DNA from: Candidatus Defluviilinea gracilis
GTDB lineage: Bacteria > Chloroflexota > Anaerolineae > Anaerolineales > Villigracilaceae
Direction of reading: 5' to 3'
DNA length: 64,000 nt
Assembly (NCBI GenBank): GCA_016716235.1
Contig: JADJWS010000001.1
Coordinates: 992,001-1,056,000 of the forward strand
Every line of letters begins with the position of its first letter. The first letter of the stretch is position 1. Made by a program: the position numbers and the translations under genes. Under the pieces are notes generated by a model. That model was not told the origin of the DNA. It did not search any database and worked only from the letters and a program-made list of their open reading frames with translations. Shown here one piece after another: positions 1-7,774 of this stretch.

Positions 1-733
1 TTTCCACGCGCGAGGCAGGTAACAAAGTGAGCAGGTCATTCAATTTTTCTTCGCGTTGTTCGAGAAGCGAATCGTTTTCGATCAGCCGAAGTGCATATCC
101 CATGCGTCCGCCCGAAATGTGCGCGATCAACTTCGCGCGTCCAGTCTCTAGTCCTCTAGTCTCTAATTCTCTTTGCACTTCTTCAACACGCAACGGTCTT
201 AACCGCAACACTTCACATCTCGAAACGATCGTCGGCAATAACTGCTCGGCGTTATCGGCAGTGAGGATCAACACCGCATAAGACGGCGCTTCTTCGAGCG
301 TTTTCAACAGCGCGTTCGCGGCGTTGTCGTTTGCTTCTTGAAACCTCAAGAACAATGCCACACGATACTTCGATTGAAACGGTTTGAGTGTGAGCAATTT
401 CCGCGCATCGCGGATCTGATCCACTTTTAGGATGCCGCCCTCGGATTCGGATTCGATCACGGTCAAGTCCGCGTGCTTCATGGACTCGATCTGCTTGCAA
501 TCTCGGCACGTTCCACAAGGGACGCCTGCTTCAAGCGGCGTGGGGCAGTTCAACGCCTGAGCGAATCGCAACGCCAGCGTGCGGCGACCCAAGCCTGGAG
601 GTCCCGCAAAAAGATACGCATGGCGCACCCCCCCGCGGACAATGTGCTTCCGCAACATATCCACAGCCCAGTGGTGACCGGTTATGTGCCAGTTATCAGT
701 GATCGAGTTATCAGTTATCAGTGAAGTAGTCAT
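1..733 (-). CDS. holB: DNA polymerase III subunit delta' (clamp loader), 3' end outside window
   Basis: About 244 codons are present; the C-terminus lies beyond position 1. The translation shows a degenerate P-loop (LFAGPPGLGRRTLAL), a zinc-binding module (CPTPLEAGVPCGTCRDCK), the clamp-loader signature NALLKTLEEAP and the sensor segment TIVSRCE. Known role: it forms the DnaX clamp loader that places the beta clamp on primed DNA. The Lys of the P-loop is replaced by Arg (GRRT), in keeping with the non-hydrolysing delta' subunit. The start chosen is the ATG at 733-731. Residues 3-14 (TSLITDNSITDN) are encoded by a heptamer repeat (TTATCAG-type, 689-730), so the native start could be the later Met in WAVDML. 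A second repeat of TCTCTAG/TCTCTAA type (about 143-178) lies in frame and encodes ELETRGLETG. Confidence 0.88.
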   Translation of the reverse strand, partial: MTTSLITDNSITDNWHITGHHWAVDMLRKHIVRGGVRHAYLFAGPPGLGRRTLALRFAQALNCPTPLEAGVPCGTCRDCKQIESMKHADLTVIESESEGGILKVDQIRDARKLLTLKPFQSKYRVALFLRFQEANDNAANALLKTLEEAPSYAVLILTADNAEQLLPTIVSRCEVLRLRPLRVEEVQRELETRGLETGRAKLIAHISGGRMGYALRLIENDSLLEQREEKLNDLLTLLPASRVE

Positions 734-836
734 CAGTGTCCCCAATCGTAAATCGTCAATCGTCAATCGTCAATCACCAGTCTCCAGTCTCTAATTCTCT
801 AATCCTCCAATTCTCACTCTCCTCAATTACCAATTA
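734..836. repeat. Heptamer-type tandem repeats between holB and rsgA
   Basis: The spacer is almost entirely degenerate 7-nt tandem units: TCGTCAA-type (about 745-773), then CTCTAAT/CTCCAAT-type, ending in CAATTAC-type units at about 823-845 that run into the last codons of rsgA. The same unit types recur at many other places in the window. No gene is visible here. Confidence 0.7.
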
Positions 837-1733
837 CTAATTACTCCCCTCCCTCAACCTCAAATACGACTCATACCGTTGCTCGAAAACTCGCCCCTCT
901 TCCACCGCCTCCACCACCGCGCATCCCGGCTCGTGGATGTGTGTGCAGTCGCTGAATTGACAATGTTGTACAAGGTCGCGCAATTCGGGGAAGTAGGCGT
1001 CCATTTCTTCAGGGGTCGTATCCCACAGCGCCAGCGACTTCCAGCCGGGCGTATCGGCAACGTAGCCGCCGTCGTCGAGCGCGAACAACTCGCGCGTGAC
1101 GGTTGTATGCTTCCCTTTATTCATCGCTGTGCTTACATCGTTGACGGCGAGTCCCAACCCGGGTTGAATTGCATTGAGCAGTGACGATTTCCCCGCGCCG
1201 CTGGGTCCCGCGAACGCGCTGATTTTTTGCGCGAGAATCTTTTTAAGTTCATCCAACCCATCGCCATTTTTTGCGGACGTGTACATGACGCGATAACCGA
1301 TTGCTTCATACAAAGAAAAAATTTTCCTTGCATCGTCAACGAGATCAATTTTATTTGCAACAACGACAGCGTGGATTTTTTGTTTCTCCGCAATGACCAG
1401 AAACCGATCCAACATTTTCAATTTGGGATTCGGATGCGCGCACGCGAACACGAACACGGCTTGGTCTGGATTCGCCAGCAGGACTTGTTGATATTCGCCC
1501 TGCGGACGCGGGTCGAGCCGCGTGATGGCTTGCTTGCGTTCTTCAACCTCTTCGATGACCCCGCTTCCGTCATCTAAAATTGTTATGCCAACTTTGTCGC
1601 CCAGCGCGGCAATGTCGCCTGTGGCTTTTCCCTGCTTTAGTTTTCCACGAAGTTGACAAATAATAAAACCATCTTCAGTTTTTACCGTGAAGAATCCAGA
1701 CTGGGCTTTGACGATCAGACCGCGAATCTCCAA
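837..1733 (-). CDS. rsgA: Ribosome small subunit-dependent GTPase A
   Basis: 298 aa, normal family length. It has an N-terminal OB-fold (about 1-75) and a circularly permuted GTPase domain in the order G4 (VVANKIDL), G1 (GPSGAGKSSLLNAI), G2 region (KGKHTTVTRE) and G3 (DTPGW). A C-terminal zinc motif follows (CQFSDCTHIHEPGC). Family role: a late 30S assembly factor that releases itself by GTP hydrolysis. The start is a TTG at 1733 that lies inside an AATTGGAGA-type heptamer repeat. The stop at the other end also lies in a repeat (AATTAC type), so repeats have settled at both gene edges without harming the conserved core. It follows the PBP gene on the same strand, separated by a hairpin. Confidence 0.95.
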   Translation of the reverse strand: MEIRGLIVKAQSGFFTVKTEDGFIICQLRGKLKQGKATGDIAALGDKVGITILDDGSGVIEEVEERKQAITRLDPRPQGEYQQVLLANPDQAVFVFACAHPNPKLKMLDRFLVIAEKQKIHAVVVANKIDLVDDARKIFSLYEAIGYRVMYTSAKNGDGLDELKKILAQKISAFAGPSGAGKSSLLNAIQPGLGLAVNDVSTAMNKGKHTTVTRELFALDDGGYVADTPGWKSLALWDTTPEEMDAYFPELRDLVQHCQFSDCTHIHEPGCAVVEAVEEGRVFEQRYESYLRLREGSN

Positions 1734-1757
1734 TTCTCAAATTCTCCAATTCTCAAA

Positions 1758-1790
1758 AGACCTCACAGGTCTTAAAGACCTGTGAGGTCT
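1758..1790 (-). terminator. Palindromic hairpin between PBP and rsgA genes
   Basis: Perfect inverted repeat AGACCTCACAGGTCTT / AAGACCTGTGAGGTCT followed on the minus strand by a short T run (TTTTG). It can act as an intrinsic terminator for the PBP gene. It is nearly identical to the hairpin at 38259-38290, so it is also a dispersed repeat. Confidence 0.6.
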
Positions 1791-1800
1791 CCTCTGTCAA

Positions 1801-4062
1801 TTACTGTTCCGGCGTCTCGGTGGGGATGCCGCCGAAGGGCGTCGGGGTTTCGGTCACGCCGAAGTTGGATTCGAACCAGTAGATGGTCCGGGGTGAACCG
1901 AAGTAATACGTCTCGATGATGCGCTTGAAGACCGGCGCCGCCCAGTCTGAACCTTCGCCTTGATTTTCAAGAATAATCGCGATGGCAATATCTGGTTTCT
2001 CTTTGCAGACGGGGAATTGATCCACGGCTTCCTCGCAAAGGGTATAGCCGGCAAACCAGGCGTGCGGTCTGCCGCTTCCCGATTCGGCTGTGCCGGTTTT
2101 CCCGGCGACAGGCACTTGGATTCCGCGCAAGCGGAAATGCGCCGTGCCGAGCGTATCCTCCACCACCGAGATCATCGCTTCGCGGATGAGTTGTAACCGT
2201 TCCGGCGTGACGGGCAAGACGCCGGTCGCTTCCGGCTTGAAGACCAGCGTGGGCGCCCCCTCAATGGGCTGAATGGATTCGACCAATTGCGGGCGATACA
2301 ACGTGCCACCGTTACCGAGCGCGGCAATGAAGCGCGCCACCTGCAACGGCGTGACCTGCATATCGCCCTGCCCGATCGCTTGATTGACAACATCAATCGC
2401 AGTTTGCGGATCGCTGATATTCCCGGCGGCTTCGGTGATCTGACCAATTCCCGTTGGCGAACCGAGACCAAACGCGCGCGCCATGTTGGCAATATCGGTC
2501 TGACGGTTATTTTGATATAGGGTGTAGCCGATATCATAGAAAAACGGGTTGCATGAGCGCATCAATCCCTGAGAAAGGGTCAACAAGCCAGAGGGCAGGC
2601 TATCGGGCGTATTACATTCCCTGCCCGAAGCGACGCGATCTTCGCAATGTTGCCACGTCCAATCGTGGCGGATCGTATCCGGAAGTTTCGTCCAATCGTA
2701 TTGACAGTCAAAGGTTGATTCAGGGATGTATAACCCGCTCTCCATGCCCGCCGCCATGGTGATGATCTTGAACACCGAACCGAGCGGATATTGTCCTTGC
2801 GCGGCGCGGTTGAGTAGCGGATCGTCTACACGCTGAAATAATTCCGCGATTCGTTCTGAACTGTTGGGGTTGTTCGTTTCAAAGATATTCGAGTCGTAAT
2901 CGGGCGAGGATGCCATGGCAAGCACACGCCCGGTATCCACCTCCATCACGACCACCGCGCCGCGGAATCCCTCGATGGATTTTTCCGCGTAGTATTGCAG
3001 ATTGCGGTCCAAGGTCAGGTTCACCGATTCAGACGGTAGCGGTTCGCTCTCTCCGACCTTCGTCACGATCTGCCCATTAGACGGATTCACCACGTACAAC
3101 GTGCCGCCATGTTTGCCGGCGAGATAATCTTCCATCGATCGTTCAATGCCGGCGTTCCCGACTCGTTCCGAACCTTGATAGCCGAGGCGTTTATATGTAT
3201 CCAAATCATCAGCAGAAATAAACGTGGTGTATCCAACGACGTTCGAGGCGGTGCCTTGCTCGAAATAATAACGGGATGTGTACTGCTCCCATTGCAAACC
3301 GCTCGGAGAACTGGCGCGGATAATCGCGGATTCGTCTGCCGACGCCTCGCACAACGGAATGGCGAACTGGTCCGGCGTGTTGAGGATATCCTGCGTGAGA
3401 ACTTCCGGGCTGATGCCGCACAACGCCCACACGCGCGCAACCAGCGTGCCGATGCTTTCATCGGTGACGTTGCCGGGGATCACGTAGAACGCGTATACCT
3501 CGGATTGCGCCGCGAACGGGTCGCCGTTGTGGTCATAGATCTCCCCGCGGGAGGGGATCTTGTAATCCATTTTGAGCACATTGCCGCCGGCGAGTTCCGG
3601 CAGGATGTTCGAGTCGTCCCATTGCAATTTCCATCCCCCGTCTTCGAGGGTGAAGCGCGCGATCATGTCGCGTTGAATGTCGCCCGCCAGCACGGTGTGA
3701 TAAGTGACGTTATACGCCACCTCGGCAGACAACGGGTTGACCAGCGCCGAATTGATGACGTAATCGAACGAGCCCGCGCTCATTTCGTTCAACGCGTCGC
3801 GGTTGCGCTTGGCAAATTGGTCGAGCGGAAGCGCGTCTGTGGTCACTTTGCTGAGCATGGTGTACATGGCGTTGTAATCGTCCGCTTTGTAGGCGTCGAG
3901 GTACGCGCTGAGCGCCGCGCTCGCATCCGGCGCAGAGTCGATGGTGACGAGCGGTTGCGGCAACGCGGTTCCGGTGGGCACGCCGGGAATCCCATTGGTG
4001 CCGCATGCGGCGAGAATAAATGCGGGGATGAGGATGATACTGATGAGACGAAATAATTTCAT
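1801..4062 (-). CDS. Penicillin-binding transpeptidase lipoprotein with NTF2-like N-terminal domain (class B PBP)
   Basis: 753 aa. The lipobox ILAACG near residue 20 predicts a lipid-anchored extracytoplasmic protein. Residues of about 45-160 resemble the MecA-type NTF2-like domain (YLDAYKADDYNAMYTMLS). About 175-340 is the PBP dimerisation domain (MDYKIPSRGEIYDHNG), and about 370-720 is the transpeptidase. The catalytic motifs are visible: SVFK (Ser near 429), SCN (near 502) and KTGT (near 654). Family role: cross-linking of peptidoglycan. A lipoprotein class B PBP with a MecA-like N-domain fits a monoderm Chloroflexota envelope. The C-tail is Thr/Pro-rich. An AAAGG element lies upstream of the ATG. 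Confidence 0.9.
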   Translation of the reverse strand: MKLFRLISIILIPAFILAACGTNGIPGVPTGTALPQPLVTIDSAPDASAALSAYLDAYKADDYNAMYTMLSKVTTDALPLDQFAKRNRDALNEMSAGSFDYVINSALVNPLSAEVAYNVTYHTVLAGDIQRDMIARFTLEDGGWKLQWDDSNILPELAGGNVLKMDYKIPSRGEIYDHNGDPFAAQSEVYAFYVIPGNVTDESIGTLVARVWALCGISPEVLTQDILNTPDQFAIPLCEASADESAIIRASSPSGLQWEQYTSRYYFEQGTASNVVGYTTFISADDLDTYKRLGYQGSERVGNAGIERSMEDYLAGKHGGTLYVVNPSNGQIVTKVGESEPLPSESVNLTLDRNLQYYAEKSIEGFRGAVVVMEVDTGRVLAMASSPDYDSNIFETNNPNSSERIAELFQRVDDPLLNRAAQGQYPLGSVFKIITMAAGMESGLYIPESTFDCQYDWTKLPDTIRHDWTWQHCEDRVASGRECNTPDSLPSGLLTLSQGLMRSCNPFFYDIGYTLYQNNRQTDIANMARAFGLGSPTGIGQITEAAGNISDPQTAIDVVNQAIGQGDMQVTPLQVARFIAALGNGGTLYRPQLVESIQPIEGAPTLVFKPEATGVLPVTPERLQLIREAMISVVEDTLGTAHFRLRGIQVPVAGKTGTAESGSGRPHAWFAGYTLCEEAVDQFPVCKEKPDIAIAIILENQGEGSDWAAPVFKRIIETYYFGSPRTIYWFESNFGVTETPTPFGGIPTETPEQ

Positions 4063-4257
4063 GTTTTACCTTTCAATTCAACAATCCCGAAGGGATGGAA
4101 AGCTTATAGCCTGAGGCAAGCAACGACCAAATCCCGAAGGGATGATATACGTTTCGCGCGCTATGACACCCCTTCGGGATTGAATCTATTGCACATAAAA
4201 ATCTAGAATCATTTGACCCCTTCGGGGTCATGCCAAAAAAGTTCATTCTTTGCGTTA
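4063..4257. repeat. Cluster of ATCCCGAAGGGAT palindromes
   Basis: Four copies of a short palindrome (ATCCCGAAGGGAT or CCCCTTCGGG) lie at about 4085, 4132, 4170 and 4213. The segment at 4130-4150 (AAATCCCGAAGGGATGATAT) recurs in inverse orientation at about 41040-41060. No ORF or RNA gene is seen in this spacer between the PBP start and the maf stop. Confidence 0.65.
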
Positions 4258-4911
4258 TTAAGTGTCACTCAATATTCTTTCATACACCGGACATTCATAC
4301 TCCAAATGCTTTTGGCAATTTGCAGGCACATCGGCGTTTGGATGCACATCCATCTTTCGTAACAATCGTGTGACGTGGCATAACGGAAGTCCCATCACGC
4401 TGGCGAAACATCCGCGCAGATTTTCAACCGGATGAAACTCCGCATGTTGGATGGCGTACGCGCCGGCTTTGTCGAACGGGTCGCGGGTGGCGATGTACGC
4501 GCGCATCTCCTCGTCGGAATACTTTCGCATTGGCACCTCGGTGACGCACAGGTCGGTGAGGAGAAATCCGTCGCTGGCTCGAAGTAGGGCGATGCCGGTG
4601 TAGACTTGGTGAATCCGCCCGCGCAGTTGAGTCAACATGGCGAGGGCTTCCGCGTCACTGCCGGGTTTGCCGAGGATGTCGCGTCCGTTCACCACGGTCG
4701 TATCAGCCGCAAGGACGATTCGACCGGTTTCCATCCTGCTTACAATGGCGCGGGCTTTGGTTTCCGCGAGTCTAAGAACGTACTCGGCGGGCGATTCGTT
4801 CTCTCTTGTGGTTTCGTCAATGTCCGCAACTGAAACGGTGAAGTTCCATTGCGTGAGCGCGAGCAGTTCGCGCCTGCGCGGGGAGTTCGATGCCAGCACG
4901 ATGTCGGTCAC
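4258..4911 (-). CDS. maf: Maf family nucleoside triphosphate pyrophosphatase
   Basis: 217 aa. The N-terminal signature VLASNSPRRRELLAL and the motif VLAADTTVV with GKPGSDAEA identify the Maf/HAM1-like fold. Family role: hydrolysis of non-canonical or modified NTPs (house-cleaning; linked to septum formation in Bacillus). The last 25 or so residues (after TRLLRKMDVHPNADV, with CQKHLEYECP) extend beyond the usual Maf end. The GTG start at 4911 sits 7 nt after a TAGAAT box, which suggests a leaderless transcript. It is divergent from xpt. Confidence 0.93.
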   Translation of the reverse strand: MTDIVLASNSPRRRELLALTQWNFTVSVADIDETTRENESPAEYVLRLAETKARAIVSRMETGRIVLAADTTVVNGRDILGKPGSDAEALAMLTQLRGRIHQVYTGIALLRASDGFLLTDLCVTEVPMRKYSDEEMRAYIATRDPFDKAGAYAIQHAEFHPVENLRGCFASVMGLPLCHVTRLLRKMDVHPNADVPANCQKHLEYECPVYERILSDT

Positions 4912-4918
4912 GTGGAAG

Positions 4919-4924
4919 ATTCTA
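4919..4924 (-). promoter_or_regulatory. -10 box for leaderless maf
   Basis: TAGAAT on the minus strand lies 7 nt before the GTG start of maf. No Shine-Dalgarno sequence can fit, so transcription would begin at or next to the start codon. Confidence 0.5.
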
Positions 4925-4935
4925 ACACAGGCGTT

Positions 4936-4941
4936 TATAAT
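4936..4941 (+). promoter_or_regulatory. -10 box upstream of xpt
   Basis: TATAAT lies 46 nt before the xpt ATG. It gives a short leader with the ribosome-binding site AGGAG. No clear TTGACA-like -35 is visible. The leader is too short for a purine riboswitch. Confidence 0.45.
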
Positions 4942-4987
4942 GTCGTTGCAAGCGCGCGAGCGTTAAACTTGGGATACAGGAGAACAC

Positions 4988-5560
4988 ATGAAGGAACTTG
5001 AAGAGCGAATTTTGCGCGATGGGAAAAATCTCGGCGGGGGAATTTTGAAGGTGGATAGTTTTGTCAATCATCAAGTGGACCCGCTGTTGATGGATGCCTG
5101 CGGGCGCGAGTTTGCGCGGCTCTTCGCCCCGGTTCACGCGACGAAGGTGCTGACCGCCGAAATCTCCGGCATTGCCCCCGCCCTGACGACGGCGATCCAT
5201 CTTGGGCTTCCGGTGGTGTACGCGCGCAAGACCAAGCCGGTGACCATGCCCGATCAGGTATTTTTGACCCTCGCTCCCTCGCACACGAAAGGACGCATGG
5301 TTGAGTTGATCGTCTCGCCGGAATATTTGGCTCACAATGAGCGCGTGTTGATCATTGACGACTTCCTCGCCAGCGGACAGACGATCCTCGGGTTGGCGCG
5401 TTTGGCAGAAGCGTCGGGTTCGCAAGTTGTCGGCATCGGCGCGTTGATCGAGAAATCGTTCGAAGGCGGACGGGATGCGCTGGAATCGCTTGGCGTGCCG
5501 GTGGAGTCGTTGGCGTGTATTGTTTCGATGGGGGATGGGGAGATCAAGTTTAGAGAGTAG
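4988..5560 (+). CDS. xpt: Xanthine phosphoribosyltransferase
   Basis: 190 aa, the size of Bacillus Xpt. The N-terminus (MKELEERILRDGKNLGGGILKVD), the segment AEISGIAPALTTAIHLGLPVVYARK and the PRPP-binding loop VLIIDDFLASGQT match that family closely. Reaction: xanthine + PRPP to XMP, purine salvage. XMP is the substrate of GMP synthase, whose gene follows 0.5 kb downstream on the same strand, so the two form a salvage-to-GMP pair. The ATG at 4988 is preceded by AGGAG. The stop codon lies at the edge of an AGTAGAA heptamer repeat. Confidence 0.93.
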   Translation: MKELEERILRDGKNLGGGILKVDSFVNHQVDPLLMDACGREFARLFAPVHATKVLTAEISGIAPALTTAIHLGLPVVYARKTKPVTMPDQVFLTLAPSHTKGRMVELIVSPEYLAHNERVLIIDDFLASGQTILGLARLAEASGSQVVGIGALIEKSFEGGRDALESLGVPVESLACIVSMGDGEIKFRE

Positions 5561-5606
5561 AAAGTAGAAAGTAGAGACCAGAGAATTGGAGAATTGGAGA
5601 ATTGGT
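5554..5606 (+). repeat. Heptamer tandem repeats (AGTAGAA / GAATTGG types)
   Basis: Consecutive 7-nt units of AGTAGAA type pass into GAATTGG-type units. The array spans the xpt stop codon and the putative TTG/GTG start of the next gene. Confidence 0.7.
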
Positions 5607-5976
5607 GGATGGTCATTGGCGCGGGTTGCTTTGGTTCTTTGCTCCCCTCATCGGTTGGATGTTCGCTCACATGAGTTTTGCCATTCCTGTAAAGAAACTA
5701 CGAGAGACTGAGACACTGATGGCGTTTTATCACCCGAAGCCTGCGTATCCGTTTCATGTTCTGCTTGTTCCCAAGAGGGCGGTCAAAACGCTGATGGAAT
5801 TTGACTCAACCGATTCTGTTTTTCTCACCGACTTGTATTCAACCGTGCAAAGCCTCGTGAAGGAATTTCATCTCACAGCGTATCGGCTTATCGTCAACGG
5901 CGGGGAGCGTCAGGACTTTCCGCAGTTGCATTTTCATCTCATCTCAGGGGTCGAAGGTCAAAAGTCGAAAGTCTGA
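5602..5976 (+). CDS. HIT family protein
   Basis: 124 aa. The histidine-triad core is visible near the C-terminus (LHFHLIS), with YRLIVNGGERQDFPQ before it and FHVLLVPKRAVKTL earlier. Family members are nucleotide hydrolases or transferases. The first 28 residues include a hydrophobic stretch (LLWFFAPLIGWMFAHMSFAIPV) that may be a membrane segment. The start is uncertain: TTG 5602 lies in repeat DNA, and an ATG at about 5659 is a sensible alternative. The last residues (VEGQKSKV) are encoded by a GTCGAAGGTCAAAAG-type repeat that continues past the stop. Confidence 0.75.
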   Translation: MVDGHWRGLLWFFAPLIGWMFAHMSFAIPVKKLRETETLMAFYHPKPAYPFHVLLVPKRAVKTLMEFDSTDSVFLTDLYSTVQSLVKEFHLTAYRLIVNGGERQDFPQLHFHLISGVEGQKSKV

Positions 5977-6011
5977 AAAGACAAGAGACCTTTGACCTTC
6001 GACTTTTAACC
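5948..6011. repeat. Imperfect inverted repeat between HIT gene and guaA
   Basis: GTCGAAGGTCAAAAGTCGAAAG on one side and CTTTGACCTTCGACTTTT on the other form an inverted repeat across the stop of the HIT gene. It ends about 12 nt before guaA. It may fold as a hairpin, but no clean T run follows. Confidence 0.55.
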
Positions 6012-6022
6012 AGGATTATTTC

Positions 6023-7633
6023 ATGACACAATCCATCGCCATCTTGGACTTCGGCTCTCAATATGCCCAACTCATCGCGCGACGCGTGCGGGAGGCGCAT
6101 GTGTATTGCGAATTATTTCCGTGGGACGCGCCGCAGGAAAAGATTCTCTCCGTCAACCCCAAGGGATTCATTCTCTCAGGCGGACCGAAATCTGTGTACG
6201 AAGAGAACGCCCCATTCATTCAAGAATTCATTTTCAAAACGAATTTGCCGATCCTCGGCATCTGCTACGGGATGCAAGCCCTCACGCACGCCCTCGGCGG
6301 ACAAGTTGACCCTTCCGCGCAACGCGAATACGGGCAAGCCCTCATAGAACCCCAATTCTCTAACCCTCTAGTCTCTAATCTCTCCCAAGTCTGGATGTCT
6401 CACGGCGACCGCATCACCAAACTCCCCGATGGATTTGTCGCATTGGCGAAGAGTCAAAACAGCCCCTTCGCGGCGATGGGCGATGTGAAGCGGAAATATT
6501 TCGGCGCGCAGTTTCACCCCGAGGTGCGTCACACGCCCAACGGCGAAAAACTGCTGAAACATTTTGTCGTTGACGTGTGCGGCGTCGAGCCAAATTGGAC
6601 TCCCGAATCGATCATCGAGGAATCCGTCGCGCGGATTCAGAAACAGGTTGGAAGCGAACGCGTGCTCGCGGCGGTTTCGGGTGGAGTTGATTCATCCGTT
6701 GCGGCGGCGTTGGTGCATAAAGCCATCGGCGATCAACTCGTGTCTGTGTTTGTGGATACGGGCTTGCTGAGGAAAAATGAAGGAGCGCAGGTCGCTTCGG
6801 CGTTTCGGGATCATTTGCATTCTGAATTAATTGTCGTGGATGCCAGCGACGAGTATTTCTCCGCGCTCCAAGGCGTGACCGAACCGGAGCAAAAGCGAAG
6901 GATCGTCGGCGAGAAGTTTATTCGCATTTTTGAAGCACAGGCGAAGCAGGTCGGTCAGCCGAAGTTTTTGGTGCAGGGGACGATCTATCCCGATGTGGTT
7001 GAGTCGTCTGCCCCGGACAGAAACAAAGCCGAGAAGATCAAAACGCATCACAACGTCGGCGGATTGCCCGAAGATATGCAATTCGAACTCGTCGAGCCGT
7101 TGCGCTATTTATTCAAGGATGAAGTGCGGGCTGTCGGCGAAGCGCTGGGGTTGCCGGAGTCGCTGGTGTGGCGGCAACCGTTCCCAGGTCCCGGCTTGAC
7201 CGTGCGCTGTCTAGGGGAGGTGACGCGCGAGCGTGTGTCCCGTCTGCGGGCGGCGGATGCGATCCTGATCGAGGAATTGTCTAAAGAAGGATTGCTTCGT
7301 TCGTCCAGCAGTTCAACTTCGTCTAGTTCGTCTAGCAGTTCAACTTCGTCTAGTTCGTCCAGCAGTTCAACTGCTGGACAATCCACCTCGCAAGCATTTG
7401 TCGTCTTGCTTCCCGTGCGCTCCGTCGGCGTGATGGGCGACCAGCGGACGTATCAAGAGGCGGCGGCGATCCGCGCGGTGACGACGGAGGATTTCATGAC
7501 CGCCGATTGGGCGCGCCTGCCGCATGACCTGCTGGCGCGCGTGTCGAGCCGCATCGTCAACGAGGTGGAGGGAATCAACCGCGTGGTGTATGATATTACC
7601 AGCAAGCCGCCCGCGACGATCGAATGGGAGTAA
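6023..7633 (+). CDS. guaA: GMP synthase (glutamine-hydrolysing)
   Basis: 536 aa. Class I glutamine amidotransferase domain about 5-195: GICYGMQ holds the nucleophile Cys and FHPEV the catalytic His. ATP pyrophosphatase domain about 205-400: the PP-loop is AVSGGVDSSVAA. C-terminal dimerisation domain: PFPGPGL, then GVMGDQRTYQEA, ending KPPATIEWE. Reaction: XMP + Gln + ATP to GMP. Two segments are foreign. At 6351-6388 an AATTCTCTAA-type repeat encodes QFSNPLVSNLS just before VWMSHGD. At 7301-7382, 27-nt tandem units encode about 26 residues that are nearly all Ser and Thr, placed where relatives have a short link before SQAFAVLLPV. The frame and all catalytic motifs are kept, so the enzyme is probably active. 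Confidence 0.95.
   Translation: MTQSIAILDFGSQYAQLIARRVREAHVYCELFPWDAPQEKILSVNPKGFILSGGPKSVYEENAPFIQEFIFKTNLPILGICYGMQALTHALGGQVDPSAQREYGQALIEPQFSNPLVSNLSQVWMSHGDRITKLPDGFVALAKSQNSPFAAMGDVKRKYFGAQFHPEVRHTPNGEKLLKHFVVDVCGVEPNWTPESIIEESVARIQKQVGSERVLAAVSGGVDSSVAAALVHKAIGDQLVSVFVDTGLLRKNEGAQVASAFRDHLHSELIVVDASDEYFSALQGVTEPEQKRRIVGEKFIRIFEAQAKQVGQPKFLVQGTIYPDVVESSAPDRNKAEKIKTHHNVGGLPEDMQFELVEPLRYLFKDEVRAVGEALGLPESLVWRQPFPGPGLTVRCLGEVTRERVSRLRAADAILIEELSKEGLLRSSSSSTSSSSSSSSTSSSSSSSSTAGQSTSQAFVVLLPVRSVGVMGDQRTYQEAAAIRAVTTEDFMTADWARLPHDLLARVSSRIVNEVEGINRVVYDITSKPPATIEWE
7301..7382 (+). repeat. 27-nt in-frame tandem repeat inside guaA
   Basis: Two full units (7301-7327 and 7328-7354) and a third partial unit (7355-7380), each containing CAGCAGTTCAACT. 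The last unit completes the palindrome CCAGCAGTTCAACTGCTGG, the same core as in the hairpins after ssrA (49145-49226). The 27-nt unit is nine codons long, so expansion keeps the frame. Confidence 0.85.
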
Positions 7634-7637
7634 CAAT

Positions 7638-7710
7638 TTACGATTTACGATTTACGATTTACGATTTACGATTTACGATTGGCGATTGGCGATTGACGAT
7701 TGACGATTTC
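7638..7710 (+). repeat. Heptamer tandem array (ACGATTT / GGCGATT / GACGATT)
   Basis: About ten consecutive 7-nt units directly after the guaA stop: six ACGATTT units, then two GGCGATT and two GACGATT units. The same units occur at about 28985-29030 and, inverted, at about 745-773. Confidence 0.9.
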
Positions 7711-7774
7711 GCGCTGAGCGGAGGGTCGAATGCTTGTTGAGACCCGCAGACGAAGCGGGCTTTGAGGAGATGCG

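Noticed and set aside
27..724. Small frames at the left edge on both strands
   Set aside because: They are shadows of the partial holB frame, which is open to the window edge and carries clear clamp-loader motifs.
3109..4056. Long plus-strand frame opposite the PBP gene
   Set aside because: An antisense shadow of a GC-rich gene; Arg/Gly-rich translation, no motif, and the minus strand has full PBP motifs. The same applies to frames opposite gcvPB (57076-58116), the GH63-like gene (60409-61617), lacZ (51387-52547) and the GNAT at 24812 (24800-25747 minus).
4912..4987. Purine riboswitch before xpt
   Set aside because: Only about 46 nt follow the -10 box, too short for an aptamer plus switch, and no purine-aptamer loops are seen.
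7638..7710. CRISPR-like array
   Set aside because: Units are 7 nt with no spacers. It is a simple tandem array, and no cas genes are present.
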